Assembly: GCA_002363955.1 (NCBI GenBank)
Contig: DEXE01000003.1
Span: 472,580-536,579, forward strand
Length of the DNA stretch: 64,000 nucleotides
Source: Methylophaga sp. UBA3192
Lineage (GTDB): Bacteria; Pseudomonadota; Gammaproteobacteria; Nitrosococcales; Methylophagaceae
Direction of reading: 5' to 3'
Part shown: piece after piece, positions 52,737-60,909 of the stretch
How positions within the stretch are numbered: position 1 is the stretch's first letter
How the letters are laid out: each line of letters starts with the position of its first letter
The notes under the pieces: generated by a model
The model's database searches: none
Seen by the model: the letters and a program-made list of their open reading frames with translations, nothing else
Told to the model about the DNA's origin: nothing
Translations under genes and position numbers: made by a program

Positions 52737-53281
52737 TACTTTTGCTCCTGATGACTGCGAATAATGCGGATATTACGAATTAGCTCAGCCACCGCCTGAA
52801 TCATTATCAACAGGAAGCCCAATAACAGTGCTGATTTGAGAATAAACCGATAGGGCAGGCCGCCCGGGTCTGGTGAGCCTTCCTGATAGAGAAACGAATT
52901 GTAGGCAAATGGCCAACTGCTGATCAGAATCAGCAGACAGAACGGCATCAGAAACAATACAATGCCAAGCGTATCTATCCAGGCGCGATGCTTATCCGTC
53001 AGGCGCTGACTGCGATATAAAATATCCACCCGCACATGGGCGTCGTGCTTCAAGGTATAAGCGCTGCCGAGTAGAAATATGAGCGCGAACAGGTGCCATT
53101 CCAGTTCTTGCAGTCCTACAGAGCCTTGTTGAAACAGATAACGCATCATCACGTCGTAACAGGTTAACAATACCAGCAGTAATACCAGCCAGCTACTGAG
53201 TTTGCCTGTGTATTCGGTAAAACGGTTTATCGAGGTTTCCAAAGTGATAAAAAATCGGTCCATGGTGGTTTCGGTCATCAA
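52736..53281 (-). CDS. TRAP transporter small permease (DctQ-like)
   Basis: A 181-residue membrane protein with four transmembrane helices and R-Y-L-F-Q-Q-G-S-V-G-L-Q-E-L-E-W-H-L-F, the family signature. With the adjacent DctM-like subunit it forms the membrane part of a sodium-driven transporter. Two ATG codons stand in tandem at its start; 143 bp separate it from the divergent DUF4389 gene. Confidence 0.88.
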   Translation of the reverse strand: MMTETTMDRFFITLETSINRFTEYTGKLSSWLVLLLVLLTCYDVMMRYLFQQGSVGLQELEWHLFALIFLLGSAYTLKHDAHVRVDILYRSQRLTDKHRAWIDTLGIVLFLMPFCLLILISSWPFAYNSFLYQEGSPDPGGLPYRFILKSALLLGFLLIMIQAVAELIRNIRIIRSHQEQK

Positions 53282-53424
53282 CAGGAATAAACGCCAAAGT
53301 TTCCCACAAACCAGCTGATTGCTCCAGTAATTGCTCAGTTTATGAAATTTATGTTTTGACTATCCGCAATGCGTAATGGAAGTGTTAAAGTGATATGGAC
53401 TTATCATTAATCAGGAGACACGAC

Positions 53425-53790
53425 ATGGATAACACTGGTCTTAAAGATAGTGGTGAAAAGCAGCAACTAATCCGCTTACTGTATATGTTGCTTTATGGTT
53501 TTGTGCTGTATCTGACCATGACTGTTTTAGCCATAGTGGTCATTGTGCAGTTTGTCTTTGCATTATTTAGCGGTAGTGCCAATGAATCAATCCGGGGTTT
53601 TTCAAAAGATTTGGCCCGCTTTATCCAGCAAATTGTTTTATTTCTGACATACAATGATGAAAGAAAACCTTTTCCGTTCAATCCTTTATATGATGAGGTA
53701 GAGGTTGAAGCGGTGTATGATAACGATGATTATATTGCGGATTATGAAGATATTAGCGACCGAGATGATCCGAACAAACCTAAACCATAA
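53425..53790 (+). CDS. DUF4389 domain membrane protein
   Basis: A 121-residue protein with one or two transmembrane helices (about 20-55) and an acidic C-terminal tail (D-N-D-D-Y-I-A-D-Y-E-D). The motif Y-M-L-L-Y-G-F-V-L-Y-L-T and the region around R-F-I-Q-Q-I fit DUF4389. I chose the ATG at 53425 because it follows AGGAGA; an in-frame ATG 30 bp earlier lacks such a site. It is 28 bp before yaaA. Function unknown. Confidence 0.78.
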   Translation: MDNTGLKDSGEKQQLIRLLYMLLYGFVLYLTMTVLAIVVIVQFVFALFSGSANESIRGFSKDLARFIQQIVLFLTYNDERKPFPFNPLYDEVEVEAVYDNDDYIADYEDISDRDDPNKPKP

Positions 53791-53818
53791 ATCTGACTGA
53801 AGGAACCTTAAATTTCTT

Positions 53819-54589
53819 ATGCTCACTGTAATCTCACCAGCGAAGACGCTCGATTTTGATACACCTTCGCATACCGATAAATACACTGAACCACGGTTTC
53901 TGACACAATCACAGCAATTGATAGATCAATTGAAAAAGCTGTCTTCTCAGGAAATTGCCGGCCTGATGAAGATCAGTGACAAGCTGGCTGGTTTAAATAT
54001 GGCACGGTTTCAACAATGGGAAACGCCTTTTACCGAGAAGAACGCCAAACAAGCGATCCTGGCATTTAAAGGAGATGTGTATACCGGTCTGAACGCTGAA
54101 ACCCTGAATGAAAATGGGTTGGCGTTTGCACAGCAACATTTACGGATCTTGTCCGGCCTGTACGGTGTATTAAGACCTTTGGATCTGATACAGCCCTATC
54201 GTTTGGAGATGGGTACGCCATTTCAGAATGATGCTGGCAGAGATCTCTACAGTTTCTGGGGAGAGAAATTGCAGGAATCGTTGCAAGCAGAACCGGCGTT
54301 AAGTGATGGCGTGTTAATCAACCTTGCATCGAATGAATATTTTAAAGCAGTGAATGCTAAAAAACTTAATGTGACCATTATTACACCGGTTTTTAAAGAC
54401 TGGAAAAATGGTCAGTATAAAATGATCAGTTTTTATGCCAAAAAAGCACGGGGACTGATGAGCCGTTACATTATTGATCAACAAATTAATTCGCCGGAAA
54501 AACTCAAGCAATTTGACTTGGATGGTTATCGATACAGTGACGAAATGAGTCAAAAAAATGATTGGGTATTTATCCGGGATCATGATTAA
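53819..54589 (+). CDS. yaaA: Peroxide stress protein YaaA
   Basis: A 256-residue cytosolic protein of the UPF0246 (DUF328) family, which in E. coli lowers free iron during hydrogen peroxide stress and binds DNA. It starts M-L-T-V-I-S-P-A-K-T-L-D-F and contains F-K-G-D-V-Y-T-G-L and L-S-G-L-Y-G-V-L-R-P-L-D. Full length. The next gene starts 13 bp after its stop. Confidence 0.95.
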   Translation: MLTVISPAKTLDFDTPSHTDKYTEPRFLTQSQQLIDQLKKLSSQEIAGLMKISDKLAGLNMARFQQWETPFTEKNAKQAILAFKGDVYTGLNAETLNENGLAFAQQHLRILSGLYGVLRPLDLIQPYRLEMGTPFQNDAGRDLYSFWGEKLQESLQAEPALSDGVLINLASNEYFKAVNAKKLNVTIITPVFKDWKNGQYKMISFYAKKARGLMSRYIIDQQINSPEKLKQFDLDGYRYSDEMSQKNDWVFIRDHD

Positions 54590-54602
54590 CTAAGGTGAGC
54601 TA

Positions 54603-56033
54603 GTGAAGGCAATGGAGCCAAGGACGGTATGTCGATACATAGCATTTATGCTGGTTTGGATTGGCTTTTTGGTGTGCCTCCCTGTTAGAGCAGAAGTGGT
54701 TCTGAGTTCAGACGAGCAGGACTATCTCACCAAAAAACAATCGATAACGCTATGTACGGATCCCGACTGGCTCCCGTATGAAGGTATCGATGAAAAAGGC
54801 CGGTTTACCGGCATCATGTCTGACTTTTATGACTTATGGTCCGACAAAATAAAGACACCAATAGAGTTGGTTACCACATCAAGTTGGGAACAGTCACTGC
54901 AATTTGTGCAGGCTGGTCAGTGCGATATTCTTGCCAGTGCTCAGGATGTTCCCAGTCGGCGTGAATGGCTCAACGTAACGCGTCCCTTTATTTTTTATCC
55001 ATTGGCTGTTGCCACACAGCCGGACCATGAGTTTGTGGTGAAATTCGAACAGATTCGCGAGCGTGATTTTGTCATGGTGGAGGGGTATGCCGGTGTTGAA
55101 ATGCTGCGTAATCGTTATCCGGATATCAATATCCGCATTGTCGATACGCCACGGCATGGTTTGAAACAGGTCGAAACGGGTCAGGCTTATGGATATATCG
55201 ATACCGTCCCGACGATAAATTACCAGATGTTACGCTGGGGAATTTCCCACCTGAAAATCAGTGGGGTGCTGGATCAGCAATATGCAATGTCGGTGGGGGT
55301 GAGCACCAGAGAGCCGCAATTGCTTGATATTTTCAACAAGGTGATTACTGATACCACTGAGATGGAACGTCAGAGAGTGCTGGCTAACTGGTTGTCAATC
55401 GATTATCCGCAACCCGCAGATAATGCTTTGTTCTGGCAGTTACTGGCTGGCATTTTGTTGGTACTGCTGGTGCTGGTTTATCGTTATTGGCAGATGCATC
55501 ACCATAACCGGAATTTATTGCATTTAAATACCAGGCTTGAACAAATTTCCCAGCATGACCATCTGACAGGGCTGGCCAATCGCTATGCATTGTATCAGCG
55601 GTTTACTCTGGAACTGGATGCGGCCAATCGATCACAACAGGCCTTTTCGTTAATCCTGTTGGATGTGGATTATTTTAAAACGATTAATGACGAGTATGGC
55701 CATGATGTGGGTGATGACGTTATCAAAGAGTTTGCCTTGCTGTTGAAGTCGATGGTGCGTGAAAATGACTTGGTAGGTCGATGGGGCGGTGAAGAATTTT
55801 TGATCCTCTGTTCACAAACCTCACAAAATGGCGCTTTGCGATTGGCTGAGCAAATGCGTCTTCAGATACAACAATATGTTTTTAATGTTGATCAGCTTAT
55901 TACAGCCAGTTTCGGAGTAAGTGAATTCAGGCACGGTGAAATGATTAATGATACGATTAAACGTGCTGACGAGGCATTATATCGGGCCAAAGATAATGGG
56001 CGAAATCAGATTGTAACGGCGGATTCTGATTAA
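54603..56033 (+). CDS. Substrate-binding-domain diguanylate cyclase
   Basis: A 476-residue membrane protein: signal/anchor helix (about 10-30), periplasmic bacterial substrate-binding domain family 3 (about 45-265, with T-L-C-T-D-P-D-W-L-P-Y-E-G), a transmembrane helix (about 277-297), and a GGDEF domain with G-G-E-E-F at 395-399. The intact motif and D-V-D-Y-F-K-T-I-N-D suggest it makes c-di-GMP when its periplasmic domain meets an amino-acid-like ligand. The GTG at 54603 follows AAGGTGAG; an in-frame ATG lies three codons later. It sits between yaaA and thpR, probably one transcript. Confidence 0.87.
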   Translation: MKAMEPRTVCRYIAFMLVWIGFLVCLPVRAEVVLSSDEQDYLTKKQSITLCTDPDWLPYEGIDEKGRFTGIMSDFYDLWSDKIKTPIELVTTSSWEQSLQFVQAGQCDILASAQDVPSRREWLNVTRPFIFYPLAVATQPDHEFVVKFEQIRERDFVMVEGYAGVEMLRNRYPDINIRIVDTPRHGLKQVETGQAYGYIDTVPTINYQMLRWGISHLKISGVLDQQYAMSVGVSTREPQLLDIFNKVITDTTEMERQRVLANWLSIDYPQPADNALFWQLLAGILLVLLVLVYRYWQMHHHNRNLLHLNTRLEQISQHDHLTGLANRYALYQRFTLELDAANRSQQAFSLILLDVDYFKTINDEYGHDVGDDVIKEFALLLKSMVRENDLVGRWGGEEFLILCSQTSQNGALRLAEQMRLQIQQYVFNVDQLITASFGVSEFRHGEMINDTIKRADEALYRAKDNGRNQIVTADSD

Positions 56034-56034
56034 T

Positions 56035-56583
56035 ATGAATTTAAAACAAAACAGGGAGTTAACGCCGGGAAGATATTTTTTTGCCCTGTCTCCAGACTTA
56101 AACTCCCGCATGCAGATTCAACATATAATGAAACGTCTGCCAGATGACCCTTCTCTCAAGTTACAAACTACTGATAACTTACATCAGACTTTATTATTTC
56201 TCGGACAACTGGATCAACAGCAAATCAATGCATTGTTAAAACATGTCGACTCAATACGCTGTCCGGCAATAGATATGCAGTTTGATCTTGTTTCCTACTG
56301 GGAAACGCCGGGTATTTTCTGTCTGACCAGTCGCACGCCCAGAGCGGTATTGTTTGATTTAGTCAGTAAGCTGGAACAGATTGCCAGGGAAGCAGAGATA
56401 AAAGTAGATGAAAGACCCTACCAACCCCATATTACATTGGCACGTAAAGCCAGCGGAGCAGTATCTGTGCCGATTGCTCCGGTGTGTTTTAAAGCAGAAC
56501 AACTGGTACTAATGAAGTCGGTATCAACAGAACAAGGGCCGCAATATCAACCAATCATGCACTGGCCAATCACCGCTGCCTGA
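56035..56583 (+). CDS. thpR: RNA 2',3'-cyclic phosphodiesterase
   Basis: A 182-residue enzyme of the 2H phosphoesterase family (formerly LigT). The two H-x-T-L motifs are seen as H-Q-T-L and H-I-T-L, and the opening R-Y-F-F-A-L-S-P is typical. It hydrolyses RNA 2',3'-cyclic phosphates to 2'-phosphates. The ATG lies 1 bp after the upstream stop codon, so it is co-transcribed with the diguanylate cyclase gene. Confidence 0.88.
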   Translation: MNLKQNRELTPGRYFFALSPDLNSRMQIQHIMKRLPDDPSLKLQTTDNLHQTLLFLGQLDQQQINALLKHVDSIRCPAIDMQFDLVSYWETPGIFCLTSRTPRAVLFDLVSKLEQIAREAEIKVDERPYQPHITLARKASGAVSVPIAPVCFKAEQLVLMKSVSTEQGPQYQPIMHWPITAA

Positions 56584-56618
56584 ATGGCTCTATTTTGGTC
56601 AGTGAGAACACAGTAAAT

Positions 56619-56636
56619 CTGTTATAAATATAACAG
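56619..56636. promoter_or_regulatory. Perfect inverted repeat before the EAL gene
   Basis: CTGTTAT (56619-56625) and ATAACAG (56630-56636) are perfect inverted copies around AAAT, 22 bp before the ATG at 56659. It could be an operator or a leader hairpin. Confidence 0.4.
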
Positions 56637-56658
56637 TCTCCTATTGGCCAGCCTGTTC

Positions 56659-59253
56659 ATGATCTCAAAAGCCAAACCAATCAATTTAAGTTCGTTATTG
56701 ATGCTGGTATCAGCATTGTTAACCAGCGGACAATTATTGGCAGAGCAAACCACCTTGCGGGTCGGTGTCTATGAAAATCCACCCAAGCTGTTGACGGATT
56801 CAAAAGGACAGCTAACGGGCATTCTGGGTGACATTCTGCAAGTGATCGCAGCTCAGGAAAACTGGCAGTTGATTGCCGTGCCATGTTATTGGAATGAATG
56901 TCTGCAGCAGCTCGCCAATGGTGAAATTGATTTGTTACCGGATGTAGCAGCGAGTTCGGCACGCAGTGAATTATATGATTTTCATTCCACTGCAGCATTA
57001 CTCAGCTGGTCACAGATTTATGTCAATCGCAGGCATACCCTGAGCAGTTTACTGGAGCTTGATGGTAAACGACTGGCGTTACTTCGAGGTTCGATTCAAT
57101 ACGATTATTTACGTCAATTGGCAGAAAATTTCAGTATTGATGTCACCTTTGTTCTGGTTGATACACAGGAAGCAGCTTTTGCAGCGTTAATGAATGGCAT
57201 TGCCGATGCCGTAACAGCAAATAACTTTATTAGTGAACTTAAAGCTGCCGAACTGAACTTAAAACCCACACCGGTTGTTTTTCAACCCAGCCGTTTGTAT
57301 TTTGCAACGACTCGCGGTCAGCATGGCGAAGTGTTGCAGGCCATTGATAAGTATTTGCAACAATGGCAAGCAGACACTGAGTCGCCCTACTTTTCCATTT
57401 TGAATGATTGGAATAGTTCTGAAACCAAGGCAACCATTCCAAAAGAAATCTGGTGGTTAGTTATTGCCCTGATTGCAGGTTTTGCCAGCGCAATACTATT
57501 TTCACTGTTAATGCGGCGTCGCGTTCATGAAAAAAATATTTCGCTGCGTCAAACTCAGCAAAATTTGAGTGTCATTCTGGATAGTGTCGATGCCCATGTT
57601 TATATCAAAGATCTGCAATTGCATTACCAGTATGTCAATCAAAACCTGTGCAAACTGATTGGCCTGGAAGATAAAGATATATTAGGTAAAACCGATGAAA
57701 TACTGTTTGACCGTGAAACCTGCCAGACTTTGCGTGAAAATGATCTAAGAGTTATCGAAAAAGGTGAACGTATTGTAGAGGAAGAAACCATTAAGGTTCA
57801 TGGCTCTGCTAAACCTCTAACCTTCTTATCGGTCAAAATGTCGTTGCGGCGTGAAGACGGCACTATCTACGCCTTATGCGGCATCTCGACAGACATCACG
57901 GATCATCTTTTGATTCAAAAGCAGCTTCGTAAACTGGCGTTATATGATTCGTTGACGGGATTGGCAAATCGTCGGTTACTGATGGAATTTCTGGATGATT
58001 CACTGGCAGAAAGTCATCAATCGAAAATGGAAGGCGCATTATTGATAATCGATCTTGATGCGTTTAAAACCTTGAATGACACGTTAGGACATCACGCAGG
58101 CGATTTATTACTCCAGGGGGTTTCCAAACGCCTTCAATCACGGTTGGCACCCAATGATTTAGTTGCCAGATTGGGATCGGACGAGTTTGTTATCGTCAAG
58201 CCGAACATGGGAGCAAATCGAGTTGAGGTGGAAGCGGCCGCACAACAGCTAGCTGAAGAGATCCTGCTGGATTTTGTGTTGCCCTTTATATTGGATCAGA
58301 CACAGTATATTGCCTCTGCCAGTGTGGGTATTGCCTTATTTTCTGATGCAGAAGGCGATGTTGAACGTTTACTGCAAGAGGCTGATATGGCGCTATACCG
58401 GGCCAAAGCATCAGGCCGTAACAGCCTGAGGTTTTTTGACCCGATCATGCAGAAAGAAGTGAACCGTCGCAGTGAATTGGAACGCAAATTACGAGAAGCT
58501 ATTTCACTGCAGCAGTTAGAATTGTACGTGCAACCGCAAATCAGTAGTGATCAGCAATATGTTGGAATGGAAGCGTTATTACGCTGGCATGATCCCGTAG
58601 AAGGGTTTATTTCACCTGCTGACTTTATCCCGGTCGCTGAGTCGAGTGGCCTGATCATCCCATTGGGTGCATGGGTGTTGAGAAAAGCCTGTGAAATACT
58701 GGCTGAGTGGTCAACGCTACCAGGCATGGAGAATCTGACTTTATCGGTCAATATCAGCCCCAGACAGTTCCGTCATTTGCAGTTTGTTGAGTATATAGAC
58801 AGCTGTATCGACGAATTTGGTGTGAACCCCAACCATCTGGAACTGGAAGTCACAGAGAGTTTATTGATTGAAGATATTGATCTCACTATCGAGCGAATGA
58901 ATATGTTACGTCAGCGAGGATTACGCTTTGCCCTGGATGACTTCGGTACCGGTTACGCGTCATTGAGTTATTTAAAATTACTGCCGTTAAACAAATTGAA
59001 GATTGACCAGTCATTTGTGCGGGATGTGCTGACAGATATTAACGATGAAGCCATTGTCAGTACTATTATTGCGTTGGGACAAAGTCTGGATTTAGCCGTG
59101 ATTGCCGAGGGCGTGGAAACGGCTGAACAGGCGACCCTGTTGGAAAGATCCGGTTGTCACGTATATCAGGGGTATCACTTCGGTAAGCCCGCACCGGTTG
59201 CCGAGTGGCAGCAGATTATTGGCGAAATTCGTTTAAAGCATAAAGCCCATTAA
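56659..59253 (+). CDS. Substrate-binding-domain PAS-GGDEF-EAL protein
   Basis: An 864-residue membrane protein: signal peptide, substrate-binding domain family 3 (about 30-255), one transmembrane helix (about 265-285), a PAS domain (about 303-425), a GGDEF domain and an EAL domain. The GGDEF signature is altered to G-S-D-E-F (506-510), so synthase activity is doubtful. The EAL domain keeps E-A-L-L-R-W, N-I-S-P-R-Q-F, E-L-E-V-T-E-S, D-D-F-G-T-G-Y-A-S, K-I-D-Q-S-F and A-E-G-V-E-T, so it is probably a phosphodiesterase. The ATG at 56659 gives a normal signal peptide; a TTG five codons earlier is possible. Confidence 0.85.
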   Translation: MISKAKPINLSSLLMLVSALLTSGQLLAEQTTLRVGVYENPPKLLTDSKGQLTGILGDILQVIAAQENWQLIAVPCYWNECLQQLANGEIDLLPDVAASSARSELYDFHSTAALLSWSQIYVNRRHTLSSLLELDGKRLALLRGSIQYDYLRQLAENFSIDVTFVLVDTQEAAFAALMNGIADAVTANNFISELKAAELNLKPTPVVFQPSRLYFATTRGQHGEVLQAIDKYLQQWQADTESPYFSILNDWNSSETKATIPKEIWWLVIALIAGFASAILFSLLMRRRVHEKNISLRQTQQNLSVILDSVDAHVYIKDLQLHYQYVNQNLCKLIGLEDKDILGKTDEILFDRETCQTLRENDLRVIEKGERIVEEETIKVHGSAKPLTFLSVKMSLRREDGTIYALCGISTDITDHLLIQKQLRKLALYDSLTGLANRRLLMEFLDDSLAESHQSKMEGALLIIDLDAFKTLNDTLGHHAGDLLLQGVSKRLQSRLAPNDLVARLGSDEFVIVKPNMGANRVEVEAAAQQLAEEILLDFVLPFILDQTQYIASASVGIALFSDAEGDVERLLQEADMALYRAKASGRNSLRFFDPIMQKEVNRRSELERKLREAISLQQLELYVQPQISSDQQYVGMEALLRWHDPVEGFISPADFIPVAESSGLIIPLGAWVLRKACEILAEWSTLPGMENLTLSVNISPRQFRHLQFVEYIDSCIDEFGVNPNHLELEVTESLLIEDIDLTIERMNMLRQRGLRFALDDFGTGYASLSYLKLLPLNKLKIDQSFVRDVLTDINDEAIVSTIIALGQSLDLAVIAEGVETAEQATLLERSGCHVYQGYHFGKPAPVAEWQQIIGEIRLKHKAH

Positions 59254-59499
59254 TTGTTTGTCGCTGAACTTGGTTAAAGCTTGCGCAACTCAATGCCACC
59301 TGGTTTTGGTATCAACGTGTTTGTTGTAAAAAATTGTATGGCTTTATCAGTAGTGACCTGATGAAATAAGCTGTATTTCCATACAATATGTCAGTTCAAT
59401 AAAAGGCATGCCATACATTGTCGTTTTTTGTATGCAGATATGCTTGTTTTTGTCGGGAAAAATGCCTAGCGTGTGCCTATCTATTCATAGGATTCAGCC
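59254..59499 (+). promoter_or_regulatory. Promoter region of the MocR-type regulator with repeated CCATACA half-sites
   Basis: This gap carries four copies of one element. ATTGTATGG (59333-59341) and CCATACAAT (59379-59387) are perfect 9-bp inverted copies; CATACA (59412-59417) and TGTATG (59429-59434) form a second, tighter pair. MocR-type regulators bind such repeats, so this is a good candidate for the operator of the adjacent regulator gene. No other gene is visible here. Confidence 0.65.
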
Positions 59500-60891
59500 A
59501 TGCCTTTGTGGAAACCCCGAATTGAAGCGGATGCCAAATCCAAGTATCTCGGCATCGTCGAAGCATTAGAAGCCGATATCTATTCCGGTTATGTTAAAGC
59601 CGGTGATCGTTTACCGGCACAGCGAGCCGTTGCTGAAGCATTGAATGTGGATCTGACTACGGTAACCCGTGCTTTCAATGAAGCACGCCGTCGTGGATTG
59701 ATTGATGCCACCACGGGACGAGGCAGTTATGTCAGGCATCATGTTGAAAGTAAACTGATTTCCCATATTTCAGAAGCCCGCCCATTGCTCGACCTGAGCA
59801 TGAATAATCCGCCACAACCAGAATCTGCTGGTTTACAGCAACATATACCACAGGGTATTGCCCAGCTTATTGCCGGAGCGGACAGGGTGTTGCAGCTGCA
59901 TTATCAGGACAGCGCCGGTAATCCGCATGATCGGAGCGCTGCAGCTGGTTGGCTGAGACAAACAATAGATAGTGTTACCGTCGAACGCACCTTGATTACC
60001 GGTGGAGCACAGTCTGCGTTGTATGCCATTTTGCATTGTATGGCTCAACCGGGCGACATTATTGCCTGTGGTGAATTTGTCTATCCCGGCTTGAAATCGG
60101 CCGCCGAGCAGCTTCGGCTAACTTTGCAACCATTGACTATGGATGAAGAGGGGGTGTTGCCGGATGCTTTTGAGCAGGCTTGTCGGCTACATGCCATGAA
60201 AGCGATTTATCTGGTGCCGAGCATGGACAACCCGACAACAGCCACCATGTCATTACTGCGACGCCAGCAAATCGTAACCATCGCCGATGAATATGACATC
60301 ACCATCATAGAAGATGATCCCTATTCGCCGCTGCAAACTGAGCCTGTTAAAGCATTAGTTGATTTAGCCGCTGAACGCACATGGTATATACGCACACTGT
60401 CCAAGTGTATAACTCCCGCGCTGCGTCTGGCCTATGTTATTGCTCCCAGTAACTCAAAGGCATTGGGACTGACCAATGTCTTGCGTGCGATGAGTGTCAT
60501 GGCGTCACCGCTGATGGCCGCCCTGGTTTCACGCTGGATTTATGATGGGCGTATTAACCGGTTTGCTGAAGCCATTCGAGAAGAAAACCGTCTGCGCCAG
60601 CAAATTGCCGGGCAAGTATTAACGGGTATGGAGTTTTACAGCCATGAAGAAGGACACCATATCTGGCTGCAATTACCCACTTACTGGCAGGCCAGTGCAT
60701 TTGCCGAACAGGCCACAGTACTAGGTGTATCGGTAGTCGCATGCAACAGTTTCGGCTTCAGCGAGAATCAACGACAGGCTGTTCGATTGTCGTTGGGTCT
60801 GTCACCGGATCATGCAACGCTTTCTCAGGCATTAACCATTTTGCGCGGCTTGCTGACTCAGCCCGCAAGCTCCCTGCATCACATTATCTGA
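59500..60891 (+). CDS. MocR family GntR-aminotransferase regulator
   Basis: A 463-residue transcription factor. It has an N-terminal winged helix of the GntR type (about 12-82, with L-P-A-Q-R-A-V-A-E-A-L-N and T-T-V-T-R-A-F-N-E-A-R-R-R-G-L-I) and a fold-type I aminotransferase domain, with PLP lysine K302 in T-L-S-K-C and D-N-P-T-T-A. Regulators of this group (PdxR, GabR, TauR) sense PLP plus an amine. The target is not known. It is followed after only 18 bp by ccoG, so the two may be co-transcribed. Confidence 0.88.
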   Translation: MPLWKPRIEADAKSKYLGIVEALEADIYSGYVKAGDRLPAQRAVAEALNVDLTTVTRAFNEARRRGLIDATTGRGSYVRHHVESKLISHISEARPLLDLSMNNPPQPESAGLQQHIPQGIAQLIAGADRVLQLHYQDSAGNPHDRSAAAGWLRQTIDSVTVERTLITGGAQSALYAILHCMAQPGDIIACGEFVYPGLKSAAEQLRLTLQPLTMDEEGVLPDAFEQACRLHAMKAIYLVPSMDNPTTATMSLLRRQQIVTIADEYDITIIEDDPYSPLQTEPVKALVDLAAERTWYIRTLSKCITPALRLAYVIAPSNSKALGLTNVLRAMSVMASPLMAALVSRWIYDGRINRFAEAIREENRLRQQIAGQVLTGMEFYSHEEGHHIWLQLPTYWQASAFAEQATVLGVSVVACNSFGFSENQRQAVRLSLGLSPDHATLSQALTILRGLLTQPASSLHHII

Positions 60892-60909
60892 CCCCAGAGG
60901 TGAAGAAAT

